Shown here in pieces: positions 27,701 through 32,055 of a stretch of DNA of 32,055 bases. This DNA comes from Acidobacteriota bacterium (lineage in GTDB: Bacteria; Acidobacteriota; Holophagae; Holophagales; Holophagaceae): positions 1-32,055 of the forward strand of contig JAJYMZ010000097.1 of the NCBI GenBank assembly GCA_021786615.1, in the 5' to 3' direction. The notes under the pieces are model-generated. The model had not been told where the DNA came from and did no database searches. It saw nothing but the letters and a program-made list of their open reading frames with translations. The translations under genes were made by a program, and so were the position numbers. Numbering within the stretch: the first letter of the stretch is position 1; every line of letters begins with the position of its first letter.

Positions 27701-29193
27701 TGGGCCTGGCCATCAGCAAACGGTTGGTGGAAGCCATGGGCGGCGTCATCGGCCTGGACAGCGAGGAGGGGCACGGCACCACCTTCTGGTTCACCCTGAG
27801 CCTGAAACCCGCCGAAGGAAAGGAAGGGGCGGAAAAGGTTCTGAGCTTCCCTCCGGAATTCCGCGTGCTGGTGGCGGACGATCTGCCGGAAAGCGCCAAC
27901 GCGCTGTTCGACCAGCTGTGGCGCTGGGGCCTGGAAGCGAGCCTGGCCTCCACTGGATCCGAGGCCATGGAAGACATCCTGGTTTCCGCCTTCAACCAAA
28001 AGCCCTACCACCTGGTGTTGCTGGATGAGGATTTGCCGGGCATGGGCGGATGGGAGTTGGCCAAGACCCTGCGCGCCGAGCATCCTGAAAGCTCGGCCCT
28101 GCTGGTGCTGCTCTGCCCCATGCACCAGCCGCGGGAGATCTGGGCGCTGAAGGCCGCGGGCTTCAACGCGATGCTCCGGAAACCTGTCTTCGCTTTCGAA
28201 CTGCGGGAGCTGCTGGAAGCGGCGTCCAAGCGATCTGGAAGCGGCGACGCGGGGTGGTTCGGGCCAGATGAGGCAACCTCGGATGAAGCGGCCCCCGCGG
28301 CCGCGAAGGCCATGGCCTTGGCCGGGCGCCGGATCCTTATGGCGGAGGACAATCCTTTGAACCAGCACGTCGCCGTCCGCCTGCTGAAATCCATGGGCGC
28401 CGTGGTGACCGTCGCTTCCACGGGGCTGGAAGCCGTGGAGCAGGCGGCCCGGGGCGGGTTTGATCTCATCCTGATGGATGGCCAGATGCCCGGAATGGAT
28501 GGCCTGGAAGCCGCCCGGGCCATCCGCGCCGCAGGCGGGAAATTGCCCATCCTGGCCATGACCGCCCACGCGCTGCAAGGGGATCGCGAGCGCTTCCTCA
28601 AATCAGGCATGGACGATCTGCTCACCAAGCCCTTCAGCCGAGATGAACTGCGGGACGCCATCCTGCGGCAGCTGAAATCTGAACGGAATCTGGCTTCGGA
28701 GGAGACCCTGATCCTCCGCCCGGCCTCGGCGGCGCCTGATGAAGAAACCTCAGAAATGGCCCTGGCTCCCAATGGCGAGCCATTGGAAGAAGAGGCTGGC
28801 GAAACGATGCAGATGCCCGTCCAGATTCCGGCCACGGATTTCCGCCACCCCATTGACACCGTCTCCCTGCTGCACTCCATTCACGCCGAGGACCGCGACG
28901 AGCTGCGCGAGTTGCTGGTGATGTTCCGGGCCCACGCGCCCGCCCGCATGGCCGACATCCGGGTGGCGCTGCAAGACAAGGATGCCAAGGCCCTGAAAGC
29001 CGCCGCCCACGCGCTCTGCGGCAGCGCCGCCTACGTCTACGCCCGGCCCGTCACGGACATCGCCAAGCGGATGGAGGAACTGGCCGCCGAAAATCGCGTC
29101 TTCGAAGCCGCGGTATTCCTGCCGGAACTGGAAATAGCCTTCGCCGCCGCCGAAGAAGCGCTGAAAGAGATGGAGACACGGCTCGCGCGGTAA
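24730..29193 (+). CDS. Hybrid sensor histidine kinase: Reg_prop propeller, Y_Y_Y, TM, HisKA-HATPase, two receiver domains, Hpt
   Basis: [26 protein letters not shown] and further propeller repeats; [24 protein letters not shown] (H-box); [30 protein letters not shown]...[30 protein letters not shown]...[28 protein letters not shown] (Hpt). Confidence 0.95.
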   Translation: MLSMFMSMRERGSWFRGLAACVALCLGSLMHAQGPGTVAFQPFGAEQGLTNFAVSALAQDDRGYLWVGTEDGVFRFDGARFQRFGSVQGLERPWATHLAKDGAGGLYVGTDRGLFHFDGTAFHRIQFPGSSNAPVRSLASAGGSVWVATSEGFFAGSPAKGFQPLAGWITAPPTALSVNASGLLAVAGAELWIQDGDRWRPASALPELRGERAFSVLKDQDGRIWIRSRSHLLRGREGQAFEDLAPRLAGMASSEGSLSMDSKGRVWIPTVAGLVRAEGDALVPLHPDPGLSFGYCRQVFVDREDSLWVAGEQLFHALGQGAWSAYRTREGLPSNQVWSLLRDRQGVLWTATNRGVAQGTEDGFRLLPFHLPFGPLTLALGPDGRIWAGGRDGAALYAWESSGHGFAPVGIKDLGDGDTLVRDLCFDRSGNLWAATSNGGLRLIRSGASGQLEAESIALPGGSSRENIWAVAEDAQGRIWVGGSEGLGVLEDGRWRRFTAANGLSDSEVRCIAPTPGGAVWIAYGRSLGAAKVALSGESLKLLEQLGENQGLANVQINALACDARGVLWLGTALGAARWDGSLLDTFGKLEGLPGEDCILGALLCDGKDVWVGTTAGLGRFHAPGEGGSLPSPVTILTEARFGPKAGDTATRFDQVLRIPHELPSLEIRFSAMSFLNPAKVRHQVRLLDFQNDWRDIASSQVNYAGLPPGVYRFEVRSRAGASPWGPPAKMYFRVVGPWWSSPWALAFYAAAALALISLAFRFRTRVLRFKNQALGDLVHAQTEEIQGALDQAERANTAKSEFLAVMSHELRTPMHSILGMTDLLLDSSLSREQRDSAQTIRRAGQALLSILNDILDFSKIEAEKVALREVPVDLRGLCEDLMDLLSVSAQEKGLELVLRFEPEGSPEYLGDPERIRQVLLNLLGNAIKFTETGFVQLTVRVTDQQEDRHALMLSVADSGPSIPLDKQARLFEKFSQADTSITRRFGGTGLGLAISKRLVEAMGGVIGLDSEEGHGTTFWFTLSLKPAEGKEGAEKVLSFPPEFRVLVADDLPESANALFDQLWRWGLEASLASTGSEAMEDILVSAFNQKPYHLVLLDEDLPGMGGWELAKTLRAEHPESSALLVLLCPMHQPREIWALKAAGFNAMLRKPVFAFELRELLEAASKRSGSGDAGWFGPDEATSDEAAPAAAKAMALAGRRILMAEDNPLNQHVAVRLLKSMGAVVTVASTGLEAVEQAARGGFDLILMDGQMPGMDGLEAARAIRAAGGKLPILAMTAHALQGDRERFLKSGMDDLLTKPFSRDELRDAILRQLKSERNLASEETLILRPASAAPDEETSEMALAPNGEPLEEEAGETMQMPVQIPATDFRHPIDTVSLLHSIHAEDRDELRELLVMFRAHAPARMADIRVALQDKDAKALKAAAHALCGSAAYVYARPVTDIAKRMEELAAENRVFEAAVFLPELEIAFAAAEEALKEMETRLAR

Positions 29194-29278
29194 GTCAGAA
29201 CAACACGATTCATCGCCGGGGAGATCCGTGATTTGCCGGGGAAATTTAAAAGGAAAAACAAAACCAAGTTTATTCTTT

Positions 29279-29353
29279 ATCCCCGTAAATCCCCGTGTAT
29301 CCCCGGCTGAAAAGGCCTTTTTTAGCCGGGGATTCAGGGGGATTTTCGGGGAT
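29279..29353. repeat. 30-bp imperfect inverted repeat built of ATCCCC boxes, between convergent genes
   Basis: ATCCCCGTAAATCCCCGTGTATCCCCGGCT (29279-29308) versus reverse complement of 29324-29353, ATCCCCGAAAATCCCCCTGAATCCCCGGCT: 27/30 matches, 15-nt loop. Confidence 0.92.
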
Positions 29354-29462
29354 GGGAAAAAGATACCAGGCAAGAAAAAAGTTGTTTTGCTGGAGCCGCC
29401 ATTGCTCATCCCCGGCACTGAACAGGATCAGCGTTCCACAAAAAAGTGATTTGCGGAATCTG

Positions 29463-31106
29463 CTATTCGTCATCCTCGGCGCTGAACAGGTTTGGCGTCT
29501 CGGCGGCCAGGCTCAGGTTTTCGCGCTTGGCTTTCTTGAAGGTGAGCGTGCCCATGGACATGTCGGGGAACTCCGGGCGCTTGCGGCCCTCCAATAATTC
29601 CTCGATGGTGAGCACCTGGATGCGCGGGTAGTCGCGGCCATTGCTGCCCCGGTACAGGCCCGCGCTGGCGGCTTCCTTTTTCAGCGGCGCGGTGGGTTCC
29701 GCCAGCGACACGAAAAGGCCGATGGGGGCCTTCTCGCGCTCCATGGTGGCGCGCAGATCCTTCACCATGGTGACGTCCACTTTTCCACCGCCCTTCACGT
29801 TCACGATGATGCGTTGCGTGGCGGGCTTGCCATTCACGGCGTCGGTGAAATAGATGAGGCCATCAATGCCGCCGTCGGCGCCCTTCTTCTTGCCCTGGAA
29901 GGGCTGGGCGTTCACCAGGGAGCAGGCCCACCACTGGAACTGGTACTTGTCCCGCAGCGCCAGATCCCGCGCGCCTTCGAAATCCTTGGGCGTGCCGTGG
30001 ACCTCGAAGGCGATGCCGGGAAACGCGTCTCGCAGCCGCTTTTCGATGAGGCTGATGGCCAGGTGCGTGATGTCGATGCCGATCCACTGCCGGTTCAATT
30101 TCTGCGCCGCATGCACCGCCGTGCCGCAGCCGCAGAAGGGATCCAGCACCACGTCGCCTTCGTTGGAACTGGCGAGGAGGATGCGCTCGAGTAGAGCGAC
30201 TGGTTTTTGGGTGGGATATCCGAGTGATTCTTTGCCCGAAGCAGGTGGGATGTCGTCCCAAAGCGACTGCACTGGAACACCTTTACCTGTATCCAGATAC
30301 TGCTTTCTTTGTGGAACTGTCCCCGGCTTCGATTGGACGATCATTCCATCTTCCAAAAATTTGGCCATTTTCTCTCTGGAGTAGCGCCAGTAGCGTGTGA
30401 CCCCTAACACCTCATAGCTGGGATTCCCTTTCGCGGCGCCGCCGGGGCCAATCATGCTGATTAAGCGATAGCGACGACCATCCGCCTCCGTGTACTTGAA
30501 GAATCCATCAACATATTCTGCTGAGTAATCGTGAAACCCTTGACGAAAAGTGTGATTCCCGGACTTGGAGTAAAAGAAGATTGAGTCTGTGTTCGGAGCA
30601 AAATACTTGCTGCCCTGGCCAAAGTTCCCTTTGATCGTTTGAACCCGCTTCCATACGATTTCATTCCGATAGTTCTCTACCCCGAAAACCGCATCCAACA
30701 CCAACTTCAGATAGTGGCTCGCCGTGGGGTCGCAGTGCAGATACAGGCTGCCTGTGGGTTTCAGGACGCGGTGCAGTTCGATCAGGCGGTTGGCCATCAT
30801 CACCAGGTAGGCCATGAGATCGTTCTGCCCCAGGAAGGAGCGGAAGGCGGTGATGAGGTCCGCCACGTTGGTGTGGCCGCTGCGCAGGATCTGGTCAAAC
30901 TCGCGCTCGGCCTGGTCGCTCCAGTGCCAGGTGTCCTCAAACGCTTCGATCTGCGCGTGGCTTTGCGCGCCTTCGGGGCTCTTGAACAGCAGGTTGTAGT
31001 CCCGCTTGGAATTGAAGGGCGGGTCCAGGTACACCAGGTCCACGGACTCGTCCTTGATGGACTCCCGCAGCACATCCAGGTTGTCGCCGAAGAAAAGCTG
31101 GTTCAC
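29463..31106 (-). CDS. DNA methyltransferase (N4/N6, beta-type order) with C-terminal Mrr-like restriction endonuclease domain
   Basis: LVYLDPPFNSKRDYNLLF (motif IV) precedes YPTQKPVALLERIL...VVLDPFCGCGTAVHAAQKLNRQWIGIDI (motifs X/I). C-terminal GADGGIDGLIYFTDAVNGKPATQRIIVNVKGGGKVDVTMVKDL resembles Mrr_cat (D...xxK). Confidence 0.9.
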   Translation of the reverse strand: MNQLFFGDNLDVLRESIKDESVDLVYLDPPFNSKRDYNLLFKSPEGAQSHAQIEAFEDTWHWSDQAEREFDQILRSGHTNVADLITAFRSFLGQNDLMAYLVMMANRLIELHRVLKPTGSLYLHCDPTASHYLKLVLDAVFGVENYRNEIVWKRVQTIKGNFGQGSKYFAPNTDSIFFYSKSGNHTFRQGFHDYSAEYVDGFFKYTEADGRRYRLISMIGPGGAAKGNPSYEVLGVTRYWRYSREKMAKFLEDGMIVQSKPGTVPQRKQYLDTGKGVPVQSLWDDIPPASGKESLGYPTQKPVALLERILLASSNEGDVVLDPFCGCGTAVHAAQKLNRQWIGIDITHLAISLIEKRLRDAFPGIAFEVHGTPKDFEGARDLALRDKYQFQWWACSLVNAQPFQGKKKGADGGIDGLIYFTDAVNGKPATQRIIVNVKGGGKVDVTMVKDLRATMEREKAPIGLFVSLAEPTAPLKKEAASAGLYRGSNGRDYPRIQVLTIEELLEGRKRPEFPDMSMGTLTFKKAKRENLSLAAETPNLFSAEDDE

Positions 31107-31161
31107 ATGAGCCCCGCTGTTTCCCTACAGCGTGGCACAAGCCGGCCCAAGGCGTCAGGCC

Positions 31162-31227
31162 ATCCCCTTCATCCCCTTCATCCCTGTTAAAAAACCAATA
31201 AACAGGGATGGAGGGGATGAAGGGGAT
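31162..31227. repeat. 27-bp inverted repeat of TTCATCCCC boxes upstream of the methyltransferase
   Basis: atccccttcatccccttcatccctgtt (31162-31188) / aacagggatggaggggatgaaggggat (31201-31227): 26/27 pairing, A-rich loop. Confidence 0.92.
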
Positions 31228-31279
31228 AAGGACACGCCATGCGGTTCAGGTTGTCTCAGAAGCACCCTATCCGGTGCCA

Positions 31280-31396
31280 GCTTCGCGGTATGAATTCAGG
31301 CGGCCCGGCGGCGGCCTCACGCTTGAGTGTGATCCGCGCCGGGCCACCTGAATTTGCGGGCTTCCAGCCCGCGGGCGCTGCGCGCCCCCGCGAAGC
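31280..31396. repeat. Nested palindrome cluster (outer stem enclosing three adjacent hairpins)
   Basis: Outer GCTTCGCGG (31280-31288)/CCGCGAAGC (31388-31396). Inner: AATTCAGGcGGCCCGGCG 31293-31310/31337-31354 (17/18); GCGGGCT-TCC-AGCCCGC 31356-31372; GGGCGC-TGC-GCGCCC 31373-31387. Confidence 0.9.
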
Positions 31397-31445
31397 AATC
31401 CCGTGACGTAGCGATTGGTGGTGGATATTTTTTCTTGGCGCTCTT

Positions 31446-31473
31446 CTCGGTATCGGCCAAGCCGATACACGAG
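31446..31473. repeat. REP-like hairpin, same architecture as the hairpins at 7138-7165 and 7245-7272
   Basis: CTCG-GTATCGGC-CAA-GCCGATAC-a-CGAG. Confidence 0.88.
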
Positions 31474-31726
31474 ACAAAATGAAATCTGGCGTCTTGGTGG
31501 TGAATCTTTTCCGACCCGATTCAGTAGCGAGCAGCCATTGATTAAGATGCGAAAGTCAATTAGAGGATTATCTCGGAATCAATATTTGTGTTGAATGTCG
31601 GCCACATTCTGCTTAAAAAGCTGAGGCCACCTCGCGGTGGCCTCGCACCCGTCGCCCAAAGGCTTCGGGGGGATATCAACCAGAAGAATATGCCCTTGCC
31701 TAGGCCGACACCAAAGAGATTTTGCC

Positions 31727-31789
31727 CCCACAGCCTAGTGCCCACAGCCTAGTGCCCACAGCCTACAGCCTACCGCCCACAGCCCACTC
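31727..31789. repeat. Heptamer tandem array abutting a stop codon
   Basis: cccacag cctagtg cccacag cctagtg cccacag cctacag cctaccg cccacag cccactc: nine 7-nt units. Confidence 0.9.
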
Positions 31790-32055
31790 ACATCCGCTCG
31801 TGCGGCAGCGCCAATGCCGGCGCATAGACCGTGGTGTTGGGGTCCACCATGTAGAGGTTGCTGATCTTGCCGGTATAGGCGCCGGCGTACTGCTGGATCT
31901 GGTCCCCCAGGCGGGTCTGCTCATCGCCTTCGCGGAACAGCGGCCCCCACACGGGATTGAAGGAATGCTCCACGTGGCGGTTCAGCTCATGCACCTTTTC
32001 CCGCTGGGTTTCGGTGCGCGCCCGGACTTCCTCCAGCTCCGCGTTCAGAGCCGCC
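31788..32055 (-). CDS. HAD-IG family 5'-nucleotidase, C-terminal end (5' end runs off the right edge)
   Basis: ...HELNRHVEHSFNPVWGPLFREGDEQTRLGDQIQQYAGAYTGKISNLYMVDPNTTVYAPALALPHERM* matches the family C-terminal pattern (NPvfGslFR.G...s.f..Qv.ryAdlYts...N......t.f.ap..lmpHE). Confidence 0.72.
   Translation of the reverse strand, partial: AALNAELEEVRARTETQREKVHELNRHVEHSFNPVWGPLFREGDEQTRLGDQIQQYAGAYTGKISNLYMVDPNTTVYAPALALPHERM

Noticed and set aside
27304-28578. 424-aa and other long minus-strand ORFs inside the sensor kinase
   Set aside because: Antisense frames with no recognisable domain; the plus-strand kinase explains the region.
31254-31480. Retron msr-msd as explanation for the palindrome cluster
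   Set aside because: No reverse transcriptase gene in the neighbourhood.

Overview
The window is high-GC bacterial chromosome; gene content and style suggest an Acidobacteriota/Holophaga-like lineage, which is inference only. Housekeeping genes: prfA (partial), rpmE, hisS, a murein amidase, tRNA-Arg(CCG) and a partial HAD-type 5'-nucleotidase. Other blocks: a MacAB-like efflux operon with a PadR regulator; a FAD oxidoreductase plus acyl desaturase pair; a sugar-nucleotide/glycosyltransferase cluster (rmlA-like, rmlB, TPR-GT41, RmlC-like cupin, HpcH aldolase, DegT aminotransferase); a LytTR regulator divergent from a 1487-aa hybrid sensor kinase; and a DNA methyltransferase fused to an Mrr-like nuclease domain. 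An accessory block (about 12.05-17.12 kb) lies between two 63-bp direct repeats. It carries SDR + cupin, a pyrG 3' fragment, an IS5-family element with a frameshifted transposase, and a DUF262/DUF1524 (GmrSD-like) gene. The most unusual signals are non-coding or between genes: (i) the last 18 codons plus stop of the FAD gene occur three times at an exact 107-bp period, and every difference is synonymous; (ii) a hairpin family with compensatory changes, shared between that array and a site 24 kb away; (iii) a duplicated tRNA-Arg 5' half interrupted in the D-loop by two 70-bp palindromic units; (iv) a nested cloverleaf-like palindrome cluster near the methyltransferase; (v) ATCCCC-box hairpins on both sides of the methyltransferase; (vi) heptamer tandem arrays with different unit sequences in several gaps. 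All assignments come from reading motifs by eye; no search was run.
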